DNA from: Desulforhabdus sp. TSK
Lineage (GTDB): Bacteria > Desulfobacterota > Syntrophobacteria > Syntrophobacterales > Syntrophobacteraceae
Assembly: GCF_022836495.1 (NCBI RefSeq)
Contig: NZ_BQXM01000028.1
Span: 1 to 64,000, forward strand
Reading direction: 5' to 3'
Length of the DNA: 64,000 bases
The notes under the pieces are model-generated. The model was not told the origin of the DNA. It saw only the letters and a program-made list of their open reading frames with translations, and searched no databases. Positions 9,197-19,850 of the stretch are shown here, in pieces. Every line of letters starts with the position of its first letter. Position 1 is the first letter of the stretch. The position numbers and the translations under genes were made by a program.

Positions 9197-11692
9197 ATGG
9201 AAAAGGAAAAACGAGAACTGGACAAGCACAAGAACCGGCCGAAGGCTATCCTGGCAGGCACCAGGCTTCTCTGTTCCCTGGAGGATATCCTTTGCCAAAA
9301 AATTCTGCTCCTGGGAGCCCTCAGTCTCATCATCTCCCTCCTCCTGGCCCCATCCTTCGTGATGGCTCCCCCTCCCTACAGACTGGGAGACATCGCCGAT
9401 CAAAACATCAAGGCCGGGCAGGACCTGCGCATCGAGGACGAGGAAGCGACCCTCAAGAAGCGCGAAGAGGCCGTCCGCCTGTCCCCCCTGGTGTACGACC
9501 TGGATGAAAGTGTGGGCGAGCAGGTCCTGGAGAGGCTGACTGCGGCCTTCGAGACCATGCAGGATTACCTGAAAGAGGACACCGCTCCAACCGAACAGCC
9601 ATCCCTCCTGACAGCCCCCCCACGAAACCCCCTGTCATCCATCGTGGAGCCCCTCCCTCTGGAGCTCAGGCAACTGAGGCCCTCAGCAGGGGCCTTTCCG
9701 GTAAAAAAAGATTTCGAGGTGCTCCTGGGATTTTCCGTCCCCGACGAAATCTTTTCCAACCTGATGGATGCCCGCTTTGATGAAAAGCTACGGAACAAGG
9801 TGGGGGACCTTTTAAAATCCGCCTTTGAGAACGGAATTGTCGCCAGCAAGATTTCCCTGCTGCAGGCTCGGGGAGAGCGCATCGTCGTCCGCCTGGCCGG
9901 TTCGTCCAATGAATACCTTGCCTCCTCGCCTCACGCCTTTCCCGATCTGGAAGAAGTGCGCAAAATGGCCAGGATGCAGGCTTTGGAGGAAGGAAAGAAC
10001 GTCAAGGAGATGATGAGCATCGCTTTCCTCGTGACGCAGCTTCTCAAACCGAACCTGAGCTTCAACCTGGAAGAAACAAACGCGCGCAGAGAAAAAGCCT
10101 ATGCCGAAACTTCTCCTATCTACATACACCTGGCCAAGAACGAAATGCTCGTGCGTGAGGGGCAAAAGATAGGCCCCCTGGAGATTCTCAAGCTGCAAGC
10201 TCAGGCGCAGTCCCGCCCCGAAAGACACCAGCTCATCATCATCCTCACCATGTTTCTTTTCAGCGGCATGTCCATCTGGGTGGTGACCAATGTCACGAAG
10301 CAGCACATCCCGGCCTTTCGCATGGATTTTCAGGACCTGCTCTTTCTGGGTGTCGTCCTCATCTTCATGCTGATGCTGGGGCGGTCGGCCCTGTGGATGG
10401 CCGAAATCATCGGCGAGGGAACGAGCCATTTGAGCGGCAGGACACTTCTGTATGCCGTCCCCCTGACAGCCGGGGCGATGCTGACCAGCATCTTTTTCGG
10501 GGTCACGATCTCCCTCCTCTTCTCCCTCGTCCTGACGATCTTTACGGGCATGCTTTTCGGCAAGGACTTCGGCATGTTCTTTTTCTTTCTCATCGGCTGC
10601 TTCGTGGCGGCCCACGGCGTTGCCCCATGCCGCAACCGCATGATCCCCATCCGGGCGGGCGTCCTGGTGGGATGCACCAACGTCATCCTCATCGTTCTCA
10701 GCGCCTTCATTCAAGACCAGCTCGTCTTCTTCAGGATCGTGACCAACGCCTTTTTCGCTTTCAGCGGCGGCCTCTTTGCGGGCGTGCTGGCAACGGGCCT
10801 GACCCCTCTCGTGGAAATGGCTTTTCGGTATACCACCGACATCAAGCTGCTGGAGCTCGCCACCATGGACCAGCCGCTCCTCCAGGAGCTCATGGTCCAG
10901 GCCCCTGGGACCTACCATCACAGCATCATCGTGGGGAACATGGTGGAAGCTGCCGCCAAGTCCATCGGCGCCAATTCCCTCCTGGCAAAGGTGGCCGCCT
11001 ATTATCACGACATCGGGAAGATCAAGAAGCCCCTCTACTTCATCGAAAACCAGTTTGAGTGTGAAAACCGCCATGAGAAGCTCGCGCCCTCCATGAGCAG
11101 CCTCATCCTCATTTCTCATGTGAAGGAAGGAGTCGAGCTGGCCAGGCAGCACCATCTGGGCAGGGAGATCATCGATATCATCCGCCAGCATCACGGCAAA
11201 AGCTTCATTTCCTTCTTCTACCAGAAGGCCCTGGACGCCAGGGAAAAGGCAAAGACGAGCAAAGGCGCGGAGCTCCCCCCTATCCTTATGGACGACTACC
11301 GCTACCCCGGCCCCAAGCCCCAGACCAAAGAGGCGGGGCTCGTCATGCTGGGGGATGTGGTGGAGGCGGCCTGCCGATCCCTGACAGACCCGACGCCGGC
11401 CCGCATTCAGGGGCTGGTGAATCGCCTCATCAACAATATCTTCAGTGACGGACAGTTGGAAGAGTGCGAATTGACGCTGAAGGATCTGCACCAGATTGCC
11501 AAGCACTTCAACCAGATCCTTGCCACGGTCCATCACAAGCGCATTGAATATCCGACGGCGCCCACCAATGACGGAAAGGGAAAATCCGATGTCTGTGATT
11601 CAAGTCAGCGTGAACCAAAGCCGGATCGAGATAAACCCCCGGCTCCTGGAGGAAAAAGCGGAGCGGATCTTAAGCGCCTTGGGATACACTGA
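9197..11692 (+). CDS. pgpH: PgpH/YqfF-type 7TM-HD phosphodiesterase
   Basis: 831 residues from the ATG at 9197, four bases after the phoH stop. One N-terminal membrane segment is followed by an extracytoplasmic 7TM-HDED domain (roughly residues 70-350), a block of seven hydrophobic segments (~370-580), and a cytoplasmic HD domain with [16 protein letters not shown] and the metal-binding [11 protein letters not shown]. Homologues (PgpH) degrade cyclic di-AMP; that substrate is inferred, not shown. The C-terminal ~35 residues are charged and low-complexity and overlap the start of ybeY by 104 bases in another frame, which is unusually long. Confidence 0.92.
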   Translation: MEKEKRELDKHKNRPKAILAGTRLLCSLEDILCQKILLLGALSLIISLLLAPSFVMAPPPYRLGDIADQNIKAGQDLRIEDEEATLKKREEAVRLSPLVYDLDESVGEQVLERLTAAFETMQDYLKEDTAPTEQPSLLTAPPRNPLSSIVEPLPLELRQLRPSAGAFPVKKDFEVLLGFSVPDEIFSNLMDARFDEKLRNKVGDLLKSAFENGIVASKISLLQARGERIVVRLAGSSNEYLASSPHAFPDLEEVRKMARMQALEEGKNVKEMMSIAFLVTQLLKPNLSFNLEETNARREKAYAETSPIYIHLAKNEMLVREGQKIGPLEILKLQAQAQSRPERHQLIIILTMFLFSGMSIWVVTNVTKQHIPAFRMDFQDLLFLGVVLIFMLMLGRSALWMAEIIGEGTSHLSGRTLLYAVPLTAGAMLTSIFFGVTISLLFSLVLTIFTGMLFGKDFGMFFFFLIGCFVAAHGVAPCRNRMIPIRAGVLVGCTNVILIVLSAFIQDQLVFFRIVTNAFFAFSGGLFAGVLATGLTPLVEMAFRYTTDIKLLELATMDQPLLQELMVQAPGTYHHSIIVGNMVEAAAKSIGANSLLAKVAAYYHDIGKIKKPLYFIENQFECENRHEKLAPSMSSLILISHVKEGVELARQHHLGREIIDIIRQHHGKSFISFFYQKALDAREKAKTSKGAELPPILMDDYRYPGPKPQTKEAGLVMLGDVVEAACRSLTDPTPARIQGLVNRLINNIFSDGQLEECELTLKDLHQIAKHFNQILATVHHKRIEYPTAPTNDGKGKSDVCDSSQREPKPDRDKPPAPGGKSGADLKRLGIH

Positions 11693-12086
11693 CGTCGAAC
11701 TGAGCATCCTCATTGTGGACGACCAGGAAATGGCCGACATGAACCGGCAATACCGCCATATCGATTCCACGACGGATGTGCTGTCGTTCCCCATGTGGGA
11801 AGGGGAATTCGGAGACGTCTGCATGGACCTCCTGGGCGACGTGGTCATTTCAGCCCCCACGGCCCAGCACATGGCGATGGAGCATGACAGGCCCTTTTCG
11901 GCAATCCTGGACCTCCTCCTGGTCCACGGCATCCTGCATCTCGTGGGTTATGACCATGAGCGCGGTGAGGAAGCCGCCCGGGAAATGGAGACCCGCAGCA
12001 TGGACCTGCTTCATCTTCTGGGGCACGAGAAAGAAAGCTTCGACTGGTATCTGAAGCCCGGTGACACAGACCCAAAGGAGAAATAA
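11589..12086 (+). CDS. ybeY: Endoribonuclease / rRNA maturation factor YbeY
   Basis: 165 residues. The zinc-binding motif is intact: [12 protein letters not shown] (H-x3-H-x5-H) near residue 117. Upstream, [12 protein letters not shown] is the family strand motif. YbeY acts in 16S rRNA 3'-end maturation and 70S quality control. The ATG at 11589 is the start that gives the normal family N-terminus; it lies inside the 3' end of pgpH in a different reading frame, with AAGGG just upstream. The gene next to it, pdxJ, begins 9 bases after its stop. Confidence 0.95.
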   Translation: MSVIQVSVNQSRIEINPRLLEEKAERILSALGYTDVELSILIVDDQEMADMNRQYRHIDSTTDVLSFPMWEGEFGDVCMDLLGDVVISAPTAQHMAMEHDRPFSAILDLLLVHGILHLVGYDHERGEEAAREMETRSMDLLHLLGHEKESFDWYLKPGDTDPKEK

Positions 12087-12095
12087 GGAGGAATC

Positions 12096-12812
12096 TTGGC
12101 CAGACTTGCTATCAACGTCGATCATGTGGCCACGGTGCGCCAGGCGCGCCTGGCCGCCGAGCCCGATCCGGTCACGGCGGCCGCCCTGGCGGAATTGGCC
12201 GGAGCGCAGGGGATCGTGGTCCATCTTCGGGAAGACAGGCGCCACATCCAGGACCGGGATGTGGAAGTCCTGCGGCGAACGGTAAAGACCAGTCTTAACC
12301 TGGAAATGGCCGCCACTGCGGAAATGATCCAGACGGCCCTGCGCATCAAGCCCGATATGGTGACACTCGTCCCGGAAAAGCGCCAGGAATTGACCACCGA
12401 AGGCGGACTGGACGTCACTCTGCACGAAGAATCCCTCCGTGGGGTCATGGAAACCTTTCACAAGGGAAACATCGCCGTCAGCCTCTTCATCGATCCGGAC
12501 CCCAAGCAGATCAAGACGGCCCACAGGCTGGAAACCGATTACGTCGAAATCCATACAGGGAGCTTTGCCGAGGCGAAAACCTTCCAGAGGCGCCAGGAAG
12601 AGTACGACCGCGTGGGCACGGCCGCCAAGCTGGCGCGGAAACTGGGACTGGGAGTCCATGCCGGCCACGGAGTCGACTATCAGAATATCTTCTGGCTCCG
12701 GAATATTTCCGAGATCGAGGAATTCAGCATCGGCCACGCCGTCATCGCACGGGCGGTCCTGGTGGGGATGGACCGGGCAGTGCGTGAAATGCTGGCACTG
12801 GTCACCGGGTAG
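12096..12812 (+). CDS. pdxJ: Pyridoxine 5'-phosphate synthase
   Basis: 238 residues starting at TTG behind a strong AGGAGG. Opening RLAINVDHVATVRQAR and the following VVHLREDRRHIQDRD are the PdxJ active-site region. Later HAGHGVDYQN and EFSIGHAVIARAV form the phosphate-binding end of the TIM barrel. It condenses 1-deoxy-D-xylulose 5-phosphate with 3-amino-2-oxopropyl phosphate to form the vitamin B6 precursor. pdxJ-acpS adjacency is common in proteobacteria; acpS follows after 8 bases. Confidence 0.97.
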   Translation: MARLAINVDHVATVRQARLAAEPDPVTAAALAELAGAQGIVVHLREDRRHIQDRDVEVLRRTVKTSLNLEMAATAEMIQTALRIKPDMVTLVPEKRQELTTEGGLDVTLHEESLRGVMETFHKGNIAVSLFIDPDPKQIKTAHRLETDYVEIHTGSFAEAKTFQRRQEEYDRVGTAAKLARKLGLGVHAGHGVDYQNIFWLRNISEIEEFSIGHAVIARAVLVGMDRAVREMLALVTG

Positions 12813-12820
12813 ACGAATAG

Positions 12821-13201
12821 ATGGCTGTCTACGGCATCGGCATCGACCTCATCCGGACGGACAGGATCCAGCAGATGCTCTCCCGGTGGAACGATCACTT
12901 TCTGAAGCGCGTCTTTACGGAAGGGGAACAGCGGGTCTGCTCGGCCCGTAAAACACCGGCCCGGTGTTACGCCCTGCGATTCGCAGCCAAGGAAGCGTTC
13001 GTGAAAGCCCTCGGGAGAGGGATGCGTCCTCCCGTCCTCTGGCTCGACATCGAAGTGATCAACAACGCGTTGGGAAAGCCTGAAATCGTTCTCTCCCGGC
13101 GGGCGGAGCTATTCTGCGGAGAACAGGGGATTCGCGCCCGGCACCTGAGCCTCACCGACGACGGAGACTATGGAGCGGCCATGGTCGTTCTGGAAAGTTG
13201 A
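12821..13201 (+). CDS. acpS: Holo-[acyl-carrier-protein] synthase
   Basis: 126 residues, the family size. The first metal-binding motif GIGIDLIRTDRIQ and the second motif FAAKEAFVKALGRG are both present. It transfers 4'-phosphopantetheine from CoA to the serine of apo-ACP, switching on fatty-acid synthesis. It is placed between pdxJ and nnr in the same transcription unit, a common arrangement. Confidence 0.97.
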   Translation: MAVYGIGIDLIRTDRIQQMLSRWNDHFLKRVFTEGEQRVCSARKTPARCYALRFAAKEAFVKALGRGMRPPVLWLDIEVINNALGKPEIVLSRRAELFCGEQGIRARHLSLTDDGDYGAAMVVLES

Positions 13202-13236
13202 CGACGAAATAGACCGGACACAAGGATAAGAATAAG

Positions 13237-14838
13237 GTGAAAGATTCACAGCAGGGATTGCGTGTCGTCACCGCGGCCGAAATGGCGCGCATGGACCGGC
13301 AGACCATTGAAGAAGTCGGGATTCCCGGCGCGGTGCTCATGGAAAACGCCGCCCGGGGCGCGGCATGTTTTTTCCGCCAGGTGATTCCGGGCCTGTCCTC
13401 ACAGCGCATCACGGTGGTCGCAGGGAGCGGCAACAACGCAGGGGACGGCTTTGTCCTTGCCCGTATTTTCCATGGGGAGGGCGCCTACGTCCGGGTGGTC
13501 TGCCTCCGGGATCCCGACCGCCTCCAGGGAGATGCTCTCGGCAATTTCAAGATCCTGGAAAAATTGAATGTTCCGGTGGTCGTCTGGAACGAGGCCCTGG
13601 ACTTCGATGCTCAGTGGCGCTGGATTCGAGAGAGCGACGTGCTCATCGATGCAATCCTGGGAACCGGCCTGAACAGCGAAGTGGAGGGGCTCTTTCGCAA
13701 GATCATCGACGGCATGAACACCCTCCCCTGCCCGATCCTCGCCGTCGATATCCCATCGGGCCTGGACGCGAGCTCGGGAAATCCGCTGGGAACGGCTGTC
13801 CGCGCCACGGCAACCGCCACTTTCGCCTTTCCCAAAATCGGACACCTCATGGATCCGGGTCCGGAATACACGGGGAAGCTCCAGGTCGTGGACATCGGCA
13901 TCCCGCCAACCGTTGCGGCGTCGACGGATGACGGCAGCCCCGTCGTCCGCTGGTGGCTGGATGAAGCCTTCCTTGCCGGCTGGCTGAAGCCGCGGCCTTC
14001 GGACACCCACAAGGGCAACGCCGGTCACGTGGCGGTGCTATCAGGCTCTCGGGGAAAAACCGGGGCAGCATGCCTCATCTGCCAGGCTGCGGCCCGAGCG
14101 GGCGCGGGGCTGGTGACCCTCTTCATTCCCTCCAGCCTGAACCCCATCCTGGAAGTGAAGCTCACTGAAGCCATGACTTATCCTATCCTCGAAACAGAGG
14201 AGCAATCCCCGGCGGAAGCGGCGCTGCACGATATCCTGGATTTTGTCGACGGGAAACAGGCCCTCGCCATGGGGCCGGGCATTTCCCTCCACCAGGAAAC
14301 GCAGGCCCTCGTGCGGACGGTGGTGGAGCGAGCTTCCTGCCCCATGGTTCTGGACGCCGACGCCCTCACTGCCATCGCGGAATCCCCTGAAATCCTTAAA
14401 AAAGCCCATCTACCCTTAATTCTCACGCCGCACCCGGGAGAAATGGCCCGCCTGATTCAGAGCTCTCCCCAGGCCGTTCAGGCGGATCGCATGGGAATCG
14501 CCGCTGAATTCAGCAGCAAATATGGAGTCACCCTCGTCTTGAAGGGGCACCGGACGCTGGTGGCCTCCCCCGACGGCCGGATCGCCATCAACAGCTCGGG
14601 CAACCCTTCCATGGCGAGCGGCGGTATGGGCGACGCCCTCACGGGCATGATCGCGGGCTTTCTGGGCCAGGGATTCGATCCGTTTCGCGCGGCGTGCCTG
14701 GGAGTCTACATCCACGGGAGGGCGGCCGATCTCCGCATGAAGGGCTTAGCCAGTCGGGGACTCCTCGCTTCCGACCTGCTGGAGGATGTGCCCTCCGTCA
14801 TCGGGTCTCTCGAAGGCATGAACGGTCAGGCGGAATGA
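13237..14838 (+). CDS. nnr: Bifunctional NAD(P)H-hydrate epimerase / ADP-dependent dehydratase
   Basis: 533 residues starting at GTG. The N-terminal epimerase half (NnrE, ~1-220) shows MENAARGAA, VVAGSGNNAGDGFVLAR and AVDIPSGLDASSG. The C-terminal ribokinase-like dehydratase half (NnrD, ~230-525) shows DTHKGNAGHVAVLSGS, MVLDADALTA, TPHPGEMARL and the anion-hole motif SGGMGDALTGMIAG. Together they repair hydrated NADH and NADPH. The fusion is the normal bacterial form. tsaE starts 4 bases after the stop. Confidence 0.96.
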   Translation: MKDSQQGLRVVTAAEMARMDRQTIEEVGIPGAVLMENAARGAACFFRQVIPGLSSQRITVVAGSGNNAGDGFVLARIFHGEGAYVRVVCLRDPDRLQGDALGNFKILEKLNVPVVVWNEALDFDAQWRWIRESDVLIDAILGTGLNSEVEGLFRKIIDGMNTLPCPILAVDIPSGLDASSGNPLGTAVRATATATFAFPKIGHLMDPGPEYTGKLQVVDIGIPPTVAASTDDGSPVVRWWLDEAFLAGWLKPRPSDTHKGNAGHVAVLSGSRGKTGAACLICQAAARAGAGLVTLFIPSSLNPILEVKLTEAMTYPILETEEQSPAEAALHDILDFVDGKQALAMGPGISLHQETQALVRTVVERASCPMVLDADALTAIAESPEILKKAHLPLILTPHPGEMARLIQSSPQAVQADRMGIAAEFSSKYGVTLVLKGHRTLVASPDGRIAINSSGNPSMASGGMGDALTGMIAGFLGQGFDPFRAACLGVYIHGRAADLRMKGLASRGLLASDLLEDVPSVIGSLEGMNGQAE

Positions 14839-14842
14839 GCCC

Positions 14843-15325
14843 ATGCGGGAGCTGACCCTCCATTCCCCCCATGAAGACTGCACGTACCGCCTGGGCTTCA
14901 AGCTGGGAACACTGCTCCATCCCGGCGATATTCTGACCCTGCAGGGCGACCTGGGAGCCGGCAAGACCCTTCTGACGGGCGGCGTCGCCCGGGGACTGGG
15001 CATTCCCCCGGAAGTTCTCATCACCAGCCCCACCTTCACCTTCATCAATGAATACGAAGGCCGCCTCCATCTCTACCACCTGGATCTCTACCGGCTGTCC
15101 GACCCGGAGGAGCTCGAAACCCTCCCCTGGAAGGAGGCCCTCTTTGGAAAAGGCGTTGCGGTCATCGAATGGCCGGAAAGGCTGGGGGAGGATCTTCCCG
15201 AAGAACGCCTGGAGATCCGCATCCTGGTGACGGGCGACACCACCCGGACCCTGATCTTCCGGGCATTGGGCGAAGCGCTGGAAGCACGGCTGGAGACGTG
15301 GAGGGTGGAGCTGACTTGCACATGA
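14843..15325 (+). CDS. tsaE: tRNA threonylcarbamoyladenosine biosynthesis ATPase TsaE
   Basis: 160 residues. Walker A GDLGAGKTLLTGGVARGLG, then SPTFTFINEYEGRLHLYHLDLYRL and the downstream IEWPERLGE are the family signatures. TsaE supports the TsaB-TsaD complex that makes the t6A modification at A37 of ANN-decoding tRNAs. nnr-tsaE is a conserved pair. This is the last core gene before the BREX island, whose first gene converges on it from the other strand. Confidence 0.96.
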   Translation: MRELTLHSPHEDCTYRLGFKLGTLLHPGDILTLQGDLGAGKTLLTGGVARGLGIPPEVLITSPTFTFINEYEGRLHLYHLDLYRLSDPEELETLPWKEALFGKGVAVIEWPERLGEDLPEERLEIRILVTGDTTRTLIFRALGEALEARLETWRVELTCT

Positions 15326-15392
15326 TCCAATAGGTAGGCAGCTTCTTGAAGCTTATTGAAAATTCATGGAGCGTCCGGCTTTCGTTCCTATC

Positions 15393-17441
15393 TCATTCGG
15401 AGACCGCTTTGAGGAGAGCATCACGCGCATCGGAATAAAACTGAATGTCAACCTTGGTCGCCATTTCGTCGGAAAGATCGAACAGCTGTTTGCGGCACCC
15501 TACCGGCATCAGGATGGCCGTCGCCCCCTTTTCAACGGCGATCTCGGTGATGGAAACCGCGTTGTGGATCTGTTCTATCGAGCCGCCCAAATTGATCTCT
15601 CCAACGATGATCAGCCCACCACGCACGCTCTTCTTCAGGATTGAGGTACAGAAGGCGACGAGGGATGCCACTCCCAGCTTGGCGCCGGATTTCGAGGCAT
15701 CAAAGGCCCTGAGCTGAACCGAGAATTCGTGCTGCCTGGGGTTCTTGTCTCCGATCAATTGCATGGACCGGGCATAGAGATTCTGCTCGGCAACGCTGAC
15801 ACTCTCCTTAAATGCCGGAGGAACAGGCTTGTTCAGGATCTTTACACCCGAGCCTGGGCCTTCGTTGACTTCGATGCGGTACAGACCAGCATGATCATCC
15901 ATACCACCGGGACTTATAGTCCAGACTTGGCCGGGCTCCAGTGGATCACTCCCAATGCTGTTTTCACTCTGCAGCTCGGGGGTCGAAACAAACTTCTCAA
16001 CGCCATCCCTTCCCATAACGTAGCTGAAGTGAGTATTGAGGAATTCAGCCGCACCGATCCGTTTCTGTTGTTCCTTTACACGCCGCCTGACCTCAAGAGC
16101 AATTCGAACCGCCCACTCGATTTCTTCCTCGGGTACTTCCTCATTCCCAGCAGGATAGAGTAGCTTGAGCAGCCCGCTTATGGTCTTATTAACGGCATTC
16201 GTGTCACGCCCGCTGAGTGCACCGCCATAATGGACCCTGTTTTGAAGCGATGCTATGCGGCTCTGGTTGCGGAGCTGACTCCAACATTCCGAGAGGAAAT
16301 CACTGACCAGGCCGAAGTGGCTGGTAAGTAGCTCCTTCTGGATCTTTGGAACATCCCAGCCTGGCAGATAGGCATGGATGCGGTCCATGAAAGCGGTATC
16401 ATCTCTCATCTCGGGCGGCATTGGGCCAAAGAGATGCCCGATTCTTTGCTGGTGCTCCACATCCACTTCGAAGTTTCCAACCAGGACAATACTACCATCT
16501 GCCCGGATGCTCTCCTTGCCACGGCTGAATTCCCCGGACTCCATGTAGCCCTTCATGATGTTGACGCCGTCTTTCTGGTCAAAAGAAATCCCGGAGATCT
16601 CATCGAAGCAGACCACATCATACTGGCAGACCAATCCACGCTGGCCGTTCGAGTTATTCACAAACATGCGGGCAACGGTCGCCTTGCCGCCGGATATGAG
16701 GTGAGCATACGGAGAAACCTGTTGGAACAGGTGGCTCTTGCCGGTCCCTCTCGGGCCAAGTTCGACCAGGTTATAGTTGCGCTCAACGAAAGGAACCATC
16801 CGTAAGAACAGAGCGTTCATTGATCTATCTGAGAGCCCCCCCGACTCTATCCCGATACTCCGCAAGAGAAGGCACTTCCACTCCTCGGTCGAGAAGTTCC
16901 TTCGAGCCTTTCCCAATTGATCGAGGACATCTCTTTTGGACAGCTGAATCTCACGTAGGCCTTCCACTCCGAAGGGGCGGCCCTTCGTTTCCTGAGCAAT
17001 GCCGGCATCGTAGGCCAGCGAGATTTCTGCATAGAATCCACCCGTGAGCATACGCTCGTGCTGGTTGACCAGTTCCGGGCTGATCCGAACATCCTGGAGT
17101 CTCAAGCTTGGAAGTGTCGCCAGGTAGGAGTCCGTCCTGGCATCGAGTCTGGCCGTAATGAGATCAATGATTTTGACCTCACCGTTCTCTCTCGCTCTTG
17201 CCTTGAAAAGCTCCTCCTCACCGGCCTTAACCGTTCGGGACTTGAGCTGCCTTTGAACGACGTCCAGCCCCTCCTCGATCTCCTCCGGATCGATGCTCGC
17301 GCAGTAGCGCCCCAGCAAAAACTCAACCACGTAAGTCGGAACCGGAAACTGGCGGCTGAAGGTGCGAACAAGATCCTTGCGAACCAGATATCCTTCGAGG
17401 TGGGAGGCCGCAAGCCTGTCAATGTGGTCTAATTCAATCAT
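15393..17441 (-). CDS. brxL: BREX system Lon-like protease/AAA+ protein BrxL
   Basis: 682 residues, full family length. The N-terminus (IDPEEIEEGLDVVQRQLKSRTVKAGEEELFKA) is the BrxL N-terminal domain. AAA+ Walker A is ELGPRGTGKSHLFQQ (about residue 240) and Walker B VVCFDEISGISF. The C-terminal Lon-protease-like domain includes KSGAKLGVASLVAFC and GGLIIVGEINLGGSIEQI. In type I BREX it takes part in phage restriction and acts on DNA. The start overlaps the pglZ stop by four bases. No frameshift or stop is seen, although upstream BREX genes are missing. Confidence 0.95.
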   Translation of the reverse strand: MIELDHIDRLAASHLEGYLVRKDLVRTFSRQFPVPTYVVEFLLGRYCASIDPEEIEEGLDVVQRQLKSRTVKAGEEELFKARARENGEVKIIDLITARLDARTDSYLATLPSLRLQDVRISPELVNQHERMLTGGFYAEISLAYDAGIAQETKGRPFGVEGLREIQLSKRDVLDQLGKARRNFSTEEWKCLLLRSIGIESGGLSDRSMNALFLRMVPFVERNYNLVELGPRGTGKSHLFQQVSPYAHLISGGKATVARMFVNNSNGQRGLVCQYDVVCFDEISGISFDQKDGVNIMKGYMESGEFSRGKESIRADGSIVLVGNFEVDVEHQQRIGHLFGPMPPEMRDDTAFMDRIHAYLPGWDVPKIQKELLTSHFGLVSDFLSECWSQLRNQSRIASLQNRVHYGGALSGRDTNAVNKTISGLLKLLYPAGNEEVPEEEIEWAVRIALEVRRRVKEQQKRIGAAEFLNTHFSYVMGRDGVEKFVSTPELQSENSIGSDPLEPGQVWTISPGGMDDHAGLYRIEVNEGPGSGVKILNKPVPPAFKESVSVAEQNLYARSMQLIGDKNPRQHEFSVQLRAFDASKSGAKLGVASLVAFCTSILKKSVRGGLIIVGEINLGGSIEQIHNAVSITEIAVEKGATAILMPVGCRKQLFDLSDEMATKVDIQFYSDARDALLKAVSE

Positions 17442-19786
17442 TTGCCGCCTCCACCCACAATGGTAGCAGATTGAGCCACAAGCTCACCCTTTTGATCGAT
17501 CAACACAACAACGACCTGAGAGTCTTCAAGCTCTTCATTTTCAACGACAACGGAAGCAGTCCCATTCTCTTTGAGCGGTTTGGCACTCACCACCGCGCTG
17601 GATGCTGCATTGCCGGGTTCAGTGCGGATGTCCATGATGAGACCTAGGAAATCTCCGTCAACAGCGACTGTACAGCGAAATTGCTTCCAAACAATGTCGG
17701 TAATCTCCACTGTTCGAGTTGACTGTCCACCGGTCGCACGGGTAACCAGCAATTCGAGAGTCAAACATTCCTGGATACTTAGCCCCCCATGGGCATATTC
17801 GAGTCCATTTCGATAGCAGCTTATTCCGTCTGCAAGCGCAAAACTCTGGGCAGGGTTCCAGTACCATGGATACAAGCGCTCTTCAGTGGCAGCTCCAGCT
17901 TTTAGCGCCGCACAACGTCCCCATTTGTTCTCAATAAGAGAAGCCGACAGATCGACTTTGGGGAGTCCTCCCGGGAGCAGAAGCCATCCGTGATCCGTTA
18001 CAATCCGCACGGTCTTCCACCCGGCATCGAGAAGCTGGCCCACTCGTTCCACTATCTCCACCATAAGGGGAAGAATATGTTTTGCCAGCTTCCATCCATG
18101 ATCATGGCCCTCGGTGTCGATGTCTCCGAGCTCGCACCACCCTCTGCCTGTAGCGTCCCCCGTTTCATGCTTCTCAATAAAGGTGAATCCGGCATCGATC
18201 AGTAGCTTTCGAAGATGGTGCCCGCCCTTTAATGATTGCCCTGTCTCTTTAACGCAAGGCTCGAAATCGGAGTTTGCCTCCTGTCCGCCGATGAGATGCC
18301 GAACCGGTGTCACAGCCGGCTTGCCGGTGGCGGTAACACTTGGCAGTGCTGTCCATACTATCTTTTCGCTGACATTCAGTCCTTTGGTGGACAGCAGATT
18401 GGCCAGCCGTTTGGCAACGTCGAAACGAAGGCCGTCTACAAAAACCATGCACTCACCGGCATTACCACCCGAGGGCTTATACCTGGCCACGGGTTCACCC
18501 GCATAACCGGACTGATCCGCCAGTTTTTGCAGATGTCGTGCAGCCTCTTCCATCCAGGGCAGATATATGGTTCGAATGACTCCACGGACGGCTTCCAGGT
18601 CTTCATCCTTGCTCACACATCCCAGAGCTTTTAAGACAGCATCATCAGCCCGCCAGCCGGATGTCTGGTATATGGCTACAACGTCGTTGATGTCTCCTAC
18701 GGCAAGAGAGTTGGAGGTGACTTCAGCCAAGAGAGTCAAATGTTCCAGGGCCAGAGCCAGCGGCGATTCACCCAACTCCGCCCACACGAGGTGCCGGAGG
18801 TCCTTGTACATTTTGTCGATTTTTGGAAGTTTCTCCCGAGCCTCGTGCGGAGGGTACTTCTGAAGGCTAAGCAGTTGTTGTCTGAGCCCTTTCTCCTGCA
18901 TCTCGTTCCATTGGGGCCATCCCCCATGAGAAGTGGCATTCGAGTACAGAGTAAGCTCAGGCATTTTACACTTACGGATCTGGTTGGGGATATTGGGGTA
19001 ACGCCTTGGAGCCTCACAATAGCGCTCCCAGACCGGTTGCCAGGGACCGAGGTGATTTGCGAGCCTTGTTGCTCCGACCAGAGCGCCATCCTTCTCAGGG
19101 CTGAAAGCAAACTGCGATTTACAGATTTCTACGAACCCAGCCCATTCGTTTTCTCCTCTTCCAGCCTTGAAAGCATCCCCTTGGTCGAGCCAAATGAGCA
19201 GATCTCTGACCGGATCGCCACCGGTGAGCAGTGTGTTGAAATAGTCTTTATCCAAATGCTTGCCCTTGAGGAGTTCCACGTCTTCATCGAGCAACCTGTA
19301 GAGGGCCAGCTGCATGGCTCTCTTAGTGTCGTTGTCCTGAGCAATGTCCAACCCCAAGCCTCCCTGATCGGATTTTAGAAAGGCAAGGATCGTCCAGTCC
19401 TTGGCATTTACCTGTGACCAGATCACACCGCGATATTGCAGCTCGGCAATTGGCTTCAGATGGTCCGGGCAATTCTCCACCGCTCGCAGATCCTGGCGGC
19501 TGATGCCGGGGAGATAGATAATGGGCGTGCAGCCTTCCGGCAACTGAAGATCATTGTTTTTCCCAGCGATGACACACCGCAGCCATATAGCGGGTCCGGT
19601 GTGTTTATCTGGTGAATACTCTCCCAGCACAAGCAGGTCGGGCAATTCGTTTTGCAGTCGCGATATCACTGCTTCCCATTGCCTGTCGTGATCCGGCCAC
19701 AGGATACAACTCGGTGCCACCTGAACCTCAGGGTTGAAGACAGTGGCTGATCGCACTGCCTGGAAGAGGTGTTCGATCACTCTCAT
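17438..19786 (-). CDS. pglZ: BREX-1 phosphatase-like protein PglZ (type B)
   Basis: 782 residues. The central/C-terminal part is an alkaline-phosphatase-superfamily domain: CMVFVDGLRFDVAKRLANLL, then TALPSVTATGKPAV and, further on, the metal-binding IVTDHGWLLLPGGLP. The N-terminal ~350 residues are the family-specific region. PglZ is essential for BREX defence and host methylation and interacts with PglX. The gene is intact and translationally coupled to brxL. A 64-bp gap separates it from the upstream TOPRIM-like gene. Base composition looks lower in GC than the flanking core genes (estimated by eye). Confidence 0.93.
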   Translation of the reverse strand: MRVIEHLFQAVRSATVFNPEVQVAPSCILWPDHDRQWEAVISRLQNELPDLLVLGEYSPDKHTGPAIWLRCVIAGKNNDLQLPEGCTPIIYLPGISRQDLRAVENCPDHLKPIAELQYRGVIWSQVNAKDWTILAFLKSDQGGLGLDIAQDNDTKRAMQLALYRLLDEDVELLKGKHLDKDYFNTLLTGGDPVRDLLIWLDQGDAFKAGRGENEWAGFVEICKSQFAFSPEKDGALVGATRLANHLGPWQPVWERYCEAPRRYPNIPNQIRKCKMPELTLYSNATSHGGWPQWNEMQEKGLRQQLLSLQKYPPHEAREKLPKIDKMYKDLRHLVWAELGESPLALALEHLTLLAEVTSNSLAVGDINDVVAIYQTSGWRADDAVLKALGCVSKDEDLEAVRGVIRTIYLPWMEEAARHLQKLADQSGYAGEPVARYKPSGGNAGECMVFVDGLRFDVAKRLANLLSTKGLNVSEKIVWTALPSVTATGKPAVTPVRHLIGGQEANSDFEPCVKETGQSLKGGHHLRKLLIDAGFTFIEKHETGDATGRGWCELGDIDTEGHDHGWKLAKHILPLMVEIVERVGQLLDAGWKTVRIVTDHGWLLLPGGLPKVDLSASLIENKWGRCAALKAGAATEERLYPWYWNPAQSFALADGISCYRNGLEYAHGGLSIQECLTLELLVTRATGGQSTRTVEITDIVWKQFRCTVAVDGDFLGLIMDIRTEPGNAASSAVVSAKPLKENGTASVVVENEELEDSQVVVVLIDQKGELVAQSATIVGGGGK

Positions 19787-19850
19787 TTGTTGCCTCTGTC
19801 ACCTTGAGAAGAGCCATGGCCTGATTGGCCAGATTCTTGGGGGTTTCATT

